Assembly (NCBI RefSeq): GCF_024713945.1
Contig: NC_134686.1
Span: 2,504,001-2,568,000 of the forward strand
Reading direction: 5' to 3'
Source of the DNA: Dermatophagoides farinae
Lineage: Eukaryota > Arthropoda > Arachnida > Sarcoptiformes > Pyroglyphidae
Length of the DNA stretch: 64,000 nucleotides
Both the position numbers and the translations under genes were made by a program. Under the pieces are notes generated by a model that saw only the letters and a list, made by a program, of their open reading frames with translations, was not told the DNA's origin and searched no databases. Positions 36,688 through 48,910 of the stretch are shown here, piece by piece; position 1 is the first letter of the stretch, and the number at the start of each line of letters is the position of its first letter.

Positions 36688-37802
36688 CTAAAGAAACATG
36701 TATAGATAAAATAATGCCAATACAATATGAGATATAAGAATAAATATAAGCATTACATATGCAAATTTAAACGAACGACTTGGATCCGAATGAACAACCG
36801 GTCCAAAGATATTAGCAAAACTGAACCAGAAAGGAATGCAGCTGAAGCAAAAAATATGAATTGAATTTGTCGATTATTGATCAAGGCTAAAATGGTGACT
36901 GGAACAAACAATGATAATGAATAACCATATGCACAAAGACATTCGATAAATGTATAAAGTTTTGAACAACGACGCCATTGACAAAATGACCATAATATTA
37001 ATGGAGCAAGAATGACATAGGAAAATGTAATTGTCATTGCCATATTAATACGTTCAAATTCGAATGCCAATGGATGATGATGTGGCGGTGGTGGTGGTGG
37101 TGGTGATGGTATCAATGTTTTGTTCATTGTTGTCGAATCTATACCTATGGGTGTGATCGTTGTTGTTGTAGCCGATGTGATCGAATTGATGTTCATATAT
37201 CGTATGATATCATCACAAAATGAAATGGTGAATGCTAATGTAAGTGGTATCCAAAATGGTCCATAAAGATCCGGATTCGAATGAATATATCGATCAATAT
37301 ATGTTCCTTTTTCATTGCCCATTGTCAATGGAACCAGTGACCAGATGATACGACGAAAAAATTGATCCGTTGTAATATCAAAATATCTTGCATAATAATC
37401 GAATTGCCATATGGTAAGTTTTTTATGATTTCCATTACCGGTTGTTCCATCATGCGATCTAACGGGTGATCCAAGATCAATCGGTTGTGTATCATCATTA
37501 TCGACAAGAAAATCTGTATCACGATTTTTTTGCTGTTGATTCGATCCGGTAACAATAACCGATGGTTCCATTACATATGATCTTGTTGTTTCTTGCTGCT
37601 GTTGTTGTTGTTGTTGTGCATTTTGTATCTGTCCGGTTACGTATAAATTTTCATTACCAGTAGGTATGAATTGTAATTGAACTTGATTTAATATTTGATG
37701 ACCATCCATCGGTTGTTGTTGATTAGTTGATGTCTGTTTCGGTTCGAATGCCGAATCCAAAAATAATATTGCAGAATCTGTTGGTTTATTATTGGAATCC
37801 AT
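36688..37802 (-). CDS. YIPF1: Yip1-domain Golgi membrane protein (YIPF1/YIPF2 type), frameshifted
   Basis: The open frame 36753-37802 codes 349 aa. YIPF1/2 are five-pass Golgi/late-endosome proteins. Seen: a Gln-rich cytosolic N-terminus, YYARYFDITTDQFFRRIIWS, then SNPDLYGPFWIPLTLAF (the family signature) starting the membrane region, and four hydrophobic segments. After FLSGSVL the open frame drifts into a non-homologous basic tail. In the next frame the family-like C-terminus continues: ANIFGPVVHSD, then a hydrophobic last helix ending at a stop at 36688-36690. No GT-AG intron restores it, so one base seems to be missing near 36815/36816. The start is the only early ATG. A Pro/His run (37068-37115) lies in a lumenal loop. 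It shares a 320-bp divergent promoter with PPIP5K. Confidence 0.82.
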
Positions 37803-38122
37803 GATTTTTTAAAAAGAAAATACTCGATTTAAGAATTTTAACCAAAAAAAAAAATTGTTGCCGTCATCAGCTGGACTATTTTGATGATCTGATCGCAAAC
37901 AAACAATCTATCTTGGCGCCATCTTTGTGCCGATTCAAGAATCCGCCATAAAAAAAAATTGTTTTGGTCAAAGATAAAGTCATCTTGACTTTTTACATCT
38001 AATTGGCGGCTATAATCATCAAATCATCATCAACAGTATTTGTTAGTTAGTTTTGAAACGAAAAAAATTGAATTCAAAATTTTTAAAAATGAGATGACTT
38101 GAATATTTAAACATTATCAACA
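37803..38122. promoter_or_regulatory. Divergent promoter between YIPF and PPIP5K
   Basis: A 320-bp spacer between outward-facing starts. GGCGCCATCTTTG at 37915-37927 matches the GCGCCATCT motif also at 10227 and 54846. Further GC islets in AT-rich DNA are ATCCGCCATAA near 37940 and TTGGCGGCTAT near 38002. These suggest YY1- or CTCF-type binding; the factors are not proven. Confidence 0.5.
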
Positions 38123-41100
38123 ATGAAACCATCATCATCACCATCAACATCAACATCAACATCAACATCATCATCATCAGTATCGAATTCTCAACAACAA
38201 CAACAACAACAATTACGACCATCATCATTAGATAAAAGGAAACGAAAAAAGATCAAAGGATATCGTCATGGGCGACCATTTTTCTATATAACAAATGATG
38301 AAAAAGTATGTGTATTCTTTAGTTTGTTTGTTTTTCTACATATTCACCACATGATTAGAACGAACGATAATCTCCGGTTAAAAAAAAAAAACAAAAATCC
38401 TGACAGATTTGATTTTGATTTCATTTTCATTCATCAAGATGATGAGTGAAGGGGGAATCTAATCGAAAAAAAATTGTAATCATCAAACACACGCATTGAA
38501 TTACGAGTGAAAACGGACAGGAAAAAAAAGAAAAAAATTTAAATGAAATGAAAACCAGTTGATTCTAGTTTTTTTTTATTCAGCATTTATTCAGACAAAA
38601 CAAAATGTTCAGATGTTCATATGAGCAGTGTGAGTGTTCAGATTTTTATTACAGTAAGCAAGTTTTTTGTTTCCATATACAAAATCATCATTCATATTTA
38701 TAACATAATAATAATAAATGATGATCATATGATGGTGTTGATATACAAGACAAACAAACGCAGATTATCATGATCATGATCATCATCATTTTTCATGTTC
38801 GAATCAATGATGTTGTTTTTCATTGCTTGACGACCAAAAAAAAAAAAAAAAATAGAATAAAAATCCAATGTTTTTCGATCTAGAGGTATATTTTTGTTCG
38901 AATTTTTTTTTAAAATGGAAATGAGTTTTTTCTTTCCAACAAAAAAAAAAGATTTAACCATTTTGTCTATTTTGTCTATTATTTTTCTAGACTTTTGGCG
39001 ATTTAGAAATTGGTTGTGAACAAAAACAAAAATCAGCTGAAGATGATTATAATTATGATTATGAAAAAGATGAAATCGACGATGATGATGATGATGATGA
39101 TGTTGAAGAAGAAAAACAAGTTCTAGTTGGTATTTGTGCTATGTCAAAAAAATCACAATCAAAACCAATGAAAGAAATACTTTCACGGCTAAATGAATTT
39201 GAATATATACGTACAATAGTATTCGATGAATCAATTATATTGGAATCACCAGTCAATGAATGGCCAATCGTTGATTGTTTGATATCATTTCATTCGAAAG
39301 GATTTCCATTAAATAAAGCCATTGAATATGCAAATCTTCGTGAACCATTCGTTATTAATGATCTTCATTTGCAATATGATATACAAGATCGACGTAAAGT
39401 TTACAAGACAATTGAAGATTCTGGAATCGAATTACCTCGTTATGTTGTACTTGATCGTGATTCACCGAATCCAGATGAAGGTGTACTCATTGAAAGTGAA
39501 GATTCGATCGAAGTGAATGGAGTTGTATTTAATAAACCATTTGTGGAAAAACCAATATCAGCTGAAGATCATAATATTTATATTTATTATCCATCATCGG
39601 CTGGTGGTGGTAGTCAACGTTTATTTCGAAAAATTGGCTCAAGATCATCAGTGTATTCACAGGAAAGTCAAGTACGAAAAACTGGTTCATATATTTACGA
39701 AGAATTTATGCCTACCGATGGAACCGATGTGAAGGTCTATACAGTTGGACCAGATTATGCACATGCTGAAGCAAGAAAATCGCCTGCATTAGATGGAAAA
39801 GTTGAACGTGATAAAGATGGTAAAGAGGTTCCGATATCCAGTAATGTTGAGCAATGCAGAGAAATTGATTGCAAGAAAAGTTTGTTTAGCCTTTAAACAA
39901 ACAGTCTGTGGTTTTGATTTATTACGTGCTAACGGAATATCCTATGTATGTGATGTGAATGGATTTTCATTCGTGAAAAATTCAATGAAATATTATGATG
40001 ATGCTTCGAAATTATTGGGTAACATGATATTACGAATATTAGCACCACAGCTTCATATACCGTGGTCAATACCGTTTCAATTAGACGATCCACCGATTAT
40101 GCCTACAACTTTTGGTAAAATGATGGAACTTCGTTGTGTTGTCGGTGTCATACGTCACGGTGATCGTACACCGAAACAGAAAATGAAAATGGAAGTTAAA
40201 CATCCAAAATTTTTTGAAATATTCAAAAATTATGGTGGTTTCAAGGATAATCAACATCATGTTAAATTAAAACAACCAAAACAATTACAAGAGATTTTGG
40301 ATGTAGCAAGATATTTGCTTAGTGAAATTGATCAAAATCATGATCCAGAAATTGAAGAAAATCGTTCAAAATTAGAGCAATTAAAATCTGTTCTCGAAAT
40401 GTATGGACATTTTTCTGGCATCAATCGTAAAGTTCAACTGAAATATCAACCAAAAGGACGACCACGTCGATCTAGTAGTGAAGAAGGTGAGTTCAAATTG
40501 AAAAAAATTGTTCAATTTTTTCTGATTATTTTTTTTTATTTAACATTAAAGATTTACCTCGAGAACCATCATTACTTTGTATTGTTAAATGGGGTGGTGA
40601 ATTAACTCCAAGAGGTAGAATTCAAGCCGAAGAAATGGGCAGATTATTTCGTTGTATGTATCCCGGTGGTCAAGGTGAATATTCAGGAAATCAAGGCCTA
40701 GGATTTTTACGGCTACATTCAACATTCCGACATGATTTGAAAATTTATGCTTCAGATGAAGGACGTGTTCAAATGACTGCTGCTGCTTTTGCTAAAGGTT
40801 TGCTTGCATTGGAAGGTGAATTGACACCAATTCTGGTTCAAATGGTTAAAAGTGCCAACACTAATGGCTTATTAGATAATGACTGTGATTCAAGTAAATT
40901 TCAGAATATGGTCAAACAGAAAATCCACGAACTTATGCAATCAGATCATGATTTCACTGATGAAGATGAAAAACGATTGAATCCAATGAAAGCACCATCG
41001 ATTGTGAATGCAATGAATTTTGTTAAAAATCCAGTGAAATCTTGTGATCAGATACATAATTATATTAAGAAATTGAACAATTTAATCAAAGAACGACGTA

Positions 41101-43949
41101 ATGAAAGCCATTTACAAGATGCACATCTATATTATGGTGAAACATGGGACTTGATGCAAAGACGATGGTCAAAATTGGAGAAAGATTTCAAATTAAAATG
41201 CGGAAAATATGATATAACAAAAATACCGGATATTTATGATTGTATTAAATATGATCTGCAACATAATCAACATTTTTTACAATCATCCGATGCACATGAT
41301 TTTTATACACATGCAAAAGCAATGGCAGATATTGTCATACCACAAGAATATGGTACAAATGTTTATGAAAAGCTGACAATTGGCCTCGGCACATGTACAC
41401 CATTGTTGAAGAAAATCAAAGCTGATTTATTAAGTATTATTACCGATGCTGAAAGTGTTGATGCCGAAACCGGTGAATCAGTGAATCGTTTAAATCCACA
41501 ATATTCATATGGTGTTTCATCGCCTGGTCGTCATGTTCGTACAAGACTTTATTTTACAAGTGAAAGTCATATACATTCATTGTTGAATGTAATACGTTTA
41601 GGTTGGTGATGTTTGTTGTTGTTTTTCACACACAAAATATCTAATTTCATTGTTTTTTTTTTGGATTAGGTGGACTGTTTGATGAATCTAAAGATGAACA
41701 ATGGAAACGAGCAATGGATTATATATCAGTGATATCAGAATTAAATTATCTAACACAGATTGTCATCATGTTATATGAAGATCAGACAAAAAATCCAAAA
41801 TCAGATGATCGTTTTCATGTTGAATTACATTTTAGTCCCGGTGTTGTTTGTTGTTTGAATCAAAAAAATCTTCCAAAAGGACCTGGATTTCGTACACAAA
41901 CTGGTTCACGTAGTACACAGACAAAGGTATGTATCCATATTTTTTTCTATATTTGTTTGATATGCATTTCCGTCAATAAGAATCACAACCACCACCACCA
42001 CCACCACCACAACCTCTTACCCTTTGAACACATTCACCCATAATTGTCAGTTAGTCAGTTAGTCAATTAGTTAGTTGGTGTTGGTATTTGTGTAAGCTTA
42101 TAACTAAAAAAAAGTGCAAATAGTTTGAACTTTAAAAATGCAATTGAATCCATAAAATATCTAACTAAAATGTATATATTTCTATGTCCTTCGTTGTTAC
42201 TGTTGTTATTGTTGTTGTTGTCCATGCTTTTTCAAAACAAACAAAAATGTGTCCCAATGAATGTTTGTGGTAAAAAAAAAATGAAAAATACAACTGATTT
42301 CGATAGAAAGTTGTATTGAGTTCATCATTACCGAGCTCGATTAAAGAAGAAGATGAATTTGGTTATAATGATGATGAAACTAATCATAACGAAATAAATT
42401 CAACGATTAATTCAGTATTCATGGATGGAACAAATGTCATACAGCAACAACAACAACGACAAGAATCAACAATGAATTATAATCAATTATCATCGATGGA
42501 TATACACAACAACAACAACAACAACCACAAACAATCGACTACAAATAAAATTGCTTTGAACGATTCCACCACCGCAATGATTATCACCTGTTGTTGTAGT
42601 AATTGTACAACTACAATTACAACAGCTATTGCAGCAACAAATAATAAACTAAACATCAGCACCAGCAGCACAACTTCAAACACAAAAAATCCACAATTAC
42701 CATCCATAATTAATTCTACGCACTGTCGATATAAACATATCAATAAGATTATTAATTTTGCTTCAAACAATCAAGCTGTGAGTCCAAATTCATTTTATTT
42801 CATATGTGTATGCATTCAATTTTGTTTCTGTTTTTTTTTGTTTGTTTGTTTGTTTTTTTCTGTTTCTGTTTCTTTATGATTTTTTTTATTGCTGATAATT
42901 AATTCCGCTTTTAATTGCTTATTTGAATTTTATTAAAAATTATTACATTAATCACATGTGTGTAAAATTGTTTGGAATTATTTTTAATCAATTTTTTTCT
43001 TTGTTGTAAATTTTCAGATTGATTCTCCTGTTATTATTGAAGAACCGGAAAGTCCAGGTGAGAAAACAAGCATGGCCATTGTTGAACAGACATCAATGAA
43101 ATCTCAACCGATTCCGATTACTGTTTCGACTTGTTCGATTGATCGTAAAAGTATATCGTCAATTTTAAATAATGATTATTCAAAATCGAAACATTTTTTT
43201 TTCTTTTTTATTCACAATACATGAAACAGTTTCAAATAGTAATGAAGAAACAACCGGTCTAATCACACGTAGTTATTCAATATCGGATACTCGTGCACAT
43301 AGCCTGGAAAATGAAAAATCATCTGATACACTTAAGGAATCGAAAAAAATGCCCACATTGGAAAAGGAAAATTCAATTGCATTAAGCTGGAATGATGTTT
43401 CCGTAGCTGGTGGTGGTGGCCGTGAGCCAAGACATTCAGCAACAAGTTGTATGTTGCATAATTAATTTAGTCGATGAATTGATTTTTTTTTTTGATTAAT
43501 TGATTTCCCATATAGTTCGTAAAGGATATCGAAATTCTATACCAACACAATTGATGCGTTTATATATTCCGGAGAATCAACAATTCGGTTCTACATCAAC
43601 GTTATTCTCCACAGCTGTAATAAGTGGTTCATCATCGACACCGAATCTACAAGATAATGTTGTTATCGATGCACCAGGTCAACCTACAATCCGGCCATTA
43701 GAAACATTACATAATGCATTATCATTAAGATATTTAAGTGAATTTTTAGATAAAATGATCACATCACCTTGGTATCGTTTTCCATGTTCCCCGTCAAAAT
43801 CACCAATGCCCGTATTGATGCCTATGCCATCAATGGAACAATCAGATTTATTATCGGTGGTTCCATTATCCGATAAATTTGAATCTAATCTTCAAGTTGT
43901 CCATAATAATCAACGACAACAACAACAACGCAAACAAGCCACAATCTGA
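38123..43949 (+). CDS. PPIP5K: Diphosphoinositol pentakisphosphate kinase (PPIP5K/VIP1), one frameshift
   Basis: Exons: 38123..38305, 38991..40486, 40552..41601, 41670..41926, 42307..42777, 43018..43150, 43230..43448, 43516..43949. The total is 4243 nt, one more than a multiple of three, from a surplus C at 39831/39832; without it the product would be about 1413 aa. PPIP5K makes the inositol pyrophosphates 1-IP7 and IP8. Seen: an N-terminal Ser/Gln run, an ATP-grasp kinase ([80 protein letters not shown]), then a histidine-phosphatase domain beginning [16 protein letters not shown] and running through [10 protein letters not shown]. The tail has the conserved-looking [15 protein letters not shown]. 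Exon 5 (42307-42777) is low complexity and could be alternatively used: it is symmetrical, phase 0-0. Confidence 0.92.
38306..38990 (+). other. PPIP5K intron 1 (685 bp)
   Basis: Longest intron of the gene. It is A/T-rich with poly-A at 38836-38853, and TATTTTGTC repeats near the acceptor (38970-38990). No conserved exon seen. Confidence 0.7.
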
Positions 43950-44700
43950 ACATGATGATATTTCAGAATGTTTTCATTCAAGTGATCATTCATAAAAATT
44001 GTTCATTTTATGATTTTTTTTCTTGTTCAAATCCACTATATATTATATATCCAGATCTCTTTCAAAAATTTATTTATTTGTTATCAATATTTTTCCCGTA
44101 ATGATATACATAATATATTATTTCAATTTCAAAAATAAAATTTTTTTCCATAACAACAAAAGATGGCAGCACAAACATGAAAAAAAATGCTCAACAAGTG
44201 TGGCTTCACTGCATTACATTCTTTTTTGTTTGGTTTTTTTTTGTGTACCACTTTTTGGTTGTACATATTTTATTTGGCGAAGAGTGATTCACTCGCGCAG
44301 ATTGTGTGTGTGTGTTATTATTGCGCCAGTTATCCAAAGTAGAGCTTAATATTTCAACTGTCGTCTAATTTTTTTCAATTTGCTCGTTTCAAAAAGTAAA
44401 TGATTTTTGTGTGGATACCATACACACAGACTACAGCTACAAGAATAAACTTTTGTATACATTTGTTAACATTTGATCGTTTTGCTCGACTGATGATTAT
44501 ATTTATTTTGTGTGTTTCGAGCAAATGTCGTCCGTGTGATGATGCAATTTACTGGTTCATCGATCGATCCAGATAAAAAAAAAGCGCGCATAATCACACA
44601 TTTTTATTATATATTTTTTTTTAAAAATTGAAATTTAAAATTTGTATGATATTTTTTTATTTGTTGATTTGACAATCATTCGAATGAATAAATCACTAAA
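43950..44700. other. PPIP5K 3' flank and zinc-finger gene promoter
   Basis: 751 bp without a supported gene. An AAGCGCGC stretch at 44581-44590 and ACTCGCGC near 44291-44298 are the only GC-rich elements. An ATG-led frame at 44023-44349 is T-rich translation. Confidence 0.5.
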
Positions 44701-46480
44701 ATGGCTCCACAAACTAGATCATCAACAGCGAGAAACTTTGATAACAATCATATCGGACATAATAATGGCCGTAAAACTTTGAATGTAAGTTTTATTCATT
44801 TTATTTTTGGCAAGAAATATTTTTTTTTTGGCTAACATGTGGATGGTTCTCAAATTATAATTCATAGAACTCAAAAAATGTCACTAAAAATGTTCAACCA
44901 ACTGATGATCTCAACAATATCTATGATTTGAATGATGGTATTGAAAACACAAACGACCACACCATTCATGCTAATGGCATAACAAATCAATGTTCGAAAT
45001 GTTCGTCGATTTTTGAAAAAATTGAACAATTATGTAAACATTTAAAATCCGAACATAATGTTATTCAATGTCCAAAATGTTTGAAAGAATTTTTACGAAA
45101 ATCTCATCTTGAACGACATATTCGTGATGTTTGTTTCACATCGATGAATGGTCGATCAGCCAAAAAATTCAATTGTTCTTTTTGTGACCGAAAATTTACT
45201 CGTCACGATAATTTACAGCAACATATACGAAAAAAACATTCGGAACATGTAGACAAAACAACATCGAAACAGAAAAAATTTGACTGTAAAGTTTGTGGTA
45301 AATATTTTAACACACCAAGCCATGTGATCATTCATGAACGAATTCATACTGGTGAAAAACCGTTTAAATGTTCACATTGTGAAAAATCATTCAACAATAA
45401 TGGTGCATTACAAAAACATAATCGTGTTCATACGGGAGAAAAACCATACGAATGTAATGTTTGTGGTTATAGATTTGCATTACAAGGAACGTTGAGTCGT
45501 CATTCAAAAATACATACAGGCATTAGACCACATAAATGTGAATTTTGTGGTAAAGAATTCATACAAGCAAGTAATCTTAAAGCACATCTATTCTTTCATA
45601 CTGGCCAGAATGGTTTCAAATGTGATCAATGTGACAAACAATTTAATCGTAAATCACGATTAACTTTGCATAAAAAATATCTACATGAAAAAGTGAAACC
45701 ATTTATTTGTCCATCATGTAAAAAAGCATTCACACGAAAAGAAGATTTAAGTCGCCATCTATTTCTACATACTGGACTGAAAAATCATCATTGTGTTTAT
45801 TGTACTAAAAGGTATATAATTCAATTTGATTTTCAATTCAATAATCTAACTAATCGAATTATATTTTATTTATTTATTCCATTATATACTCATTATTACA
45901 ATTTTTGTCATAAAGTTTTGCCATTAAAGCTTCATTGAATGTTCATATGTTGACACATCGTAAAGAAGAGCCGATATCATGTAAAAAATGTAGCCATGCA
46001 TTCATTCGTAAAGATTGCCTAAAGCGACACATTCGTAAAGCTCATCGTGATGAAGCCGATGATTTGCTCATTCAACATTGTTTTGTCGATAAAAGACAAT
46101 ATACTAATCTAAACAAAGAGAATTCACAATTGATAAACAAAATGGAATATCGTCTTGTGCAACGAAAAATCAGCGATGATAAACTTTGTCAAGCTATTCG
46201 TGAACTATTAGCCTATGTTGTTAATCATGAACTATTGCAAGGATATGGATGGCCAAATAAACCTGTGGATTTATTGTTAGAATCATTGATTAAACAATGT
46301 AATCATGAACCAGTTAAAGCTGAAGATTATAATTTTTATGATCGTCTCAGAGAAAATGTTAAACTTTTATTCACTGTTGTCATCGAAGATGAATCATTGA
46401 AAGAAACATTAGAAATGAAAACTGTTGATGAAGTGATTGCCGATGTCATCCAAGAGGCAAGCGAAGTTCGAGATCCATAA
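44701..46480 (+). CDS. C2H2 zinc-finger protein with eleven fingers
   Basis: Exon model join(44701..44784, 44868..45811, 45916..46480) gives 530 aa. Likely a nuclear DNA-binding factor. Fingers run from residue about 65 to 385: CSKCSSIF..., CPKCLKEF (C2HC-type ending), CSFCDRKF, then CKVCGKYF, CSHCEKSF, CNVCGYRF and CEFCGKEF joined by TGEKP-type linkers, CDQCDKQF, CPSCKKAF, CVYCTKSF (split by intron 2) and CKKCSHAF. The last part (about 140 residues) is a non-finger, helical, charged region with LCQAIRELLAYVVNHELLQ and VKLLFTVVIEDESLKETLE, which I do not recognise. Target DNA and orthology are unknown. A MITE lies 40 bp past the stop, probably in the 3' UTR. Confidence 0.88.
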
Positions 46481-46929
46481 ATTAATCTTTTTTTATAAAT
46501 ATTTGTTATTTATCTAAATCAGTGATTCTCAACCTTTTTTTTGTCGCGGCACAATTTTAACGATTTCAAAATTTGGCGGCACACTGTATCACGGCATCAA
46601 TGGTCAATTTAAAATTTGGCGGCACACAAAAGTGCCGCGGCACAGTGGTTGAGAATCACTGATCTAAATCGGATCATTTGTTTAATTTATTTGTATTTTT
46701 CATTCTCATATTCTTTATTTATTCATTTGTTAAATAAATCAGAAAATTATTTTCATCATTTTCATTGATTTTGAACAAAAAAAAATTTATTTCTGGGAAA
46801 ATTTCCCGGTGCTTAAAACATGAACGAGAAATTTACCACGCTCATATCGAACACATTGTGCACAATATTGTGTCTCTGATCAAATCAAATGTATGACTAT
46901 CAAAGAAAACTTAACCAAAGTTTAAAATT
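46481..46929. other. Intergenic between the zinc-finger gene and EIF2B4
   Basis: Apart from the MITE, this holds AATAAA-type signals near 46732-46738 and AT-rich promoter sequence for EIF2B4. Nothing else recognised. Confidence 0.5.
46512..46669. mobile_element. hAT-type MITE with perfect target-site duplication
   Basis: The element spans 46520-46661 (142 bp). Its ends are a perfect 15-bp terminal inverted repeat CAGTGATTCTCAACC / GGTTGAGAATCACTG, and it is flanked by identical 8-bp copies ATCTAAAT at 46512-46519 and 46662-46669. The 8-bp duplication and CAG...CTG-like ends are hAT hallmarks; the CAGNGNTTCTCAACC end resembles Charlie/SPIN-like hAT elements (recalled, not searched). Inside are two 17-bp direct repeats AAAATTTGGCGGCACAC (46568-46584 and 46611-46627) and mirrored GCCGCGGCAC subterminal blocks. 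No transposase; non-autonomous. Confidence 0.93.
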
Positions 46930-48602
46930 ATGGAAAACAAGAAAGTAAAAATGCCACAACAACAAAATCTGATGACAGATGAAGAAAAAGCACAAAAAGC
47001 TTTGCTGAAAGCTCAACGAAAGGCTGAATTTGTAAGTTTTTTTTCCGAAAAATTTCATATTTCATTTGTTTTTCGATTAGGAAGCAAAATTCAAGAAAGA
47101 ACTTGAATTGAAGAAAAAAACCGAAAATGATAAAACAACCAAAACAAAAGCAGAATTAAAAGCTGAACGTCGAGCTTTACAAGAATCACAACGTGCTGCA
47201 AAATCTGTAACCGGTGCAGGTCAACAATCGTCACAAACAAAACAACAGATTGAAGCTCAGAAATTAAAACCTGCTATTGGTGAATCAAAAAATTCTAAAC
47301 CGGTGGATACGAATGTACGAATGAAATTGAAATCGCCTGATAAAATGACTATCGATGAGCACAAAAATAGAACGATTCCTAGCCTTGCCAAACAAGAATC
47401 CATTTTATCTAACAAAGAGCTTCCGATCAAAATTTTTTCACATCTTCCACGAAGAATTTCTGATTTGAATAAAATTCCTACAGATTCAGTGCCACCAATC
47501 GTCATCAAGATTGGTTATCAGATCAACAAAGATTTGATCGAAGATCCGACTGCCCGTTGCGTAGCCATGTTGGTAGCCTTCCAAGAAGTGATCAAACAAT
47601 ATCAGCCCATTAAAGATATCAAAAGAGAATTGCAGAAAATTCTTTTTGAAGATTGTGAATTATTTATACACAAATGTCGTCCATTATCAATCAGTATGAT
47701 CAATGCCATCATGCATTTGAAAATGATCTTTTCACGAATATCTTCCGGTCTGGATGATTCGAATTTTCGTTCAAAAGTTTGTGATGCCATCCATACATTT
47801 ATTCATGACGAAATAATGTGTTCGCGTGATGCAATATCGGCTGTACATGCATTGAAAATTTTTCCAATTAATTCGAAAGAAACACAAACCATCCTGACAT
47901 TAGGCTGTTCAACGATAATGCAGCAAATATTTTTGAATGCTATTGATCAAAATGTTCAATTCAATGTTATTGTTGTCGATACTAGTCCTCGATTTGAAGG
48001 CCGAAAAATGGTTGAATTTTTAACTAAACATCATATTCCTACCACCTATGTTTTGATCAATGCTATATTATACGTAATGAAAAAGGTATGTACAATTGAT
48101 TGATTTTGAATGATCATTAATTTCAATATATAATTGAATGTTTCAGGTGGACAAAGTGATATTAGAAGCTCATTCAGTACTATGTAATGGTTATGTCATG
48201 TCAACAGTTGGTTCATCACAAATAGCTTTGGTTGCACAAGCATATAATGTTCCAGTAATTGTTTGCTGCGAAACATATAAATATTCGGATCAAGCATATA
48301 CCGATTGTTTCATACAAAACGAACTAGGTGAGCGAAAGACACAGCAATCACATTGTAATTGTTGGCAATTTTTTTTTCTTTTGGATTTAGGTGCTGATTC
48401 AATGAAAAGTTTTTTTGATTTCTCATCAAAGAATGCAAATCTTTATAATGATGATCCAAACATTGCTGCAAATCTCAATTTTCTAGATCTTTTTTATGAT
48501 CTAATTCCACGAGAATTGGTATCAGCTGTTATCACTGAAAAAGGTTTCCTACCTTGTACATCGGTACCGGCTATACTTCGTTTCCGTGAAACAGTCAGAT
48601 AG
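46930..48602 (+). CDS. EIF2B4: Translation initiation factor eIF2B subunit delta
   Basis: Exon model join(46930..47031, 47081..48085, 48147..48327, 48391..48602) closes at 499 aa, near the usual 520. eIF2B is the decameric guanine-nucleotide exchange factor for eIF2; delta belongs to the regulatory alpha/beta/delta core that senses phosphorylated eIF2 alpha. Seen: a Lys/Ala/Gln-rich N-terminal extension with KAELKAERRALQE, a linker, then the Rossmann-like regulatory domain with TARCVAMLVAFQEVI, VVDTSPRFEGRKMVEFL, VILEAHSVLCNGYVMSTVGSS, VIVCCETYKYSD and the C-terminal PRELVSAVITEKGFLPCTSVP. The start ATG gives a short acidic/basic head before the conserved KAERRA helix. The DLGAP gene is convergent, 308 bp downstream. 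Confidence 0.96.
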
Positions 48603-48910
48603 CCAAATCAAGCCAAAATGTAAAAGATGTGAAATTTTTAATTGTCAATCTCAAATTCCGATCAATGATAATAAATATCATCTCTGGTGAGGTAACCATA
48701 TTTTTTAATCAATCATGAACAATGTCATTTTTTATCTGGTTAAAAAAATCTAAATCTCGAGTGCGAAAATTTTGTGAGGCACTCTCATAAAATATGAGCA
48801 GCTAAAAAATATATGCCATTGGTAAATTAATCTAAATATAATATAAATCGATGAAGGAATTTTGACGGAAGGAAAATTCATACGGTTTGTTTGTATGTGT
48901 GTCGAGAATG
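48603..48910. other. Convergent 3' spacer
   Basis: 308 bp between the EIF2B4 and DLGAP stop codons. AATAAA-like sequence at 48670-48675 on the plus strand. No gene seen. Confidence 0.5.

Noticed and set aside
46520-46661. Structured ncRNA or attenuator suggested by the strong inverted repeat
   Set aside because: The flanking 8-bp direct repeats and end sequence show a transposable element insertion.
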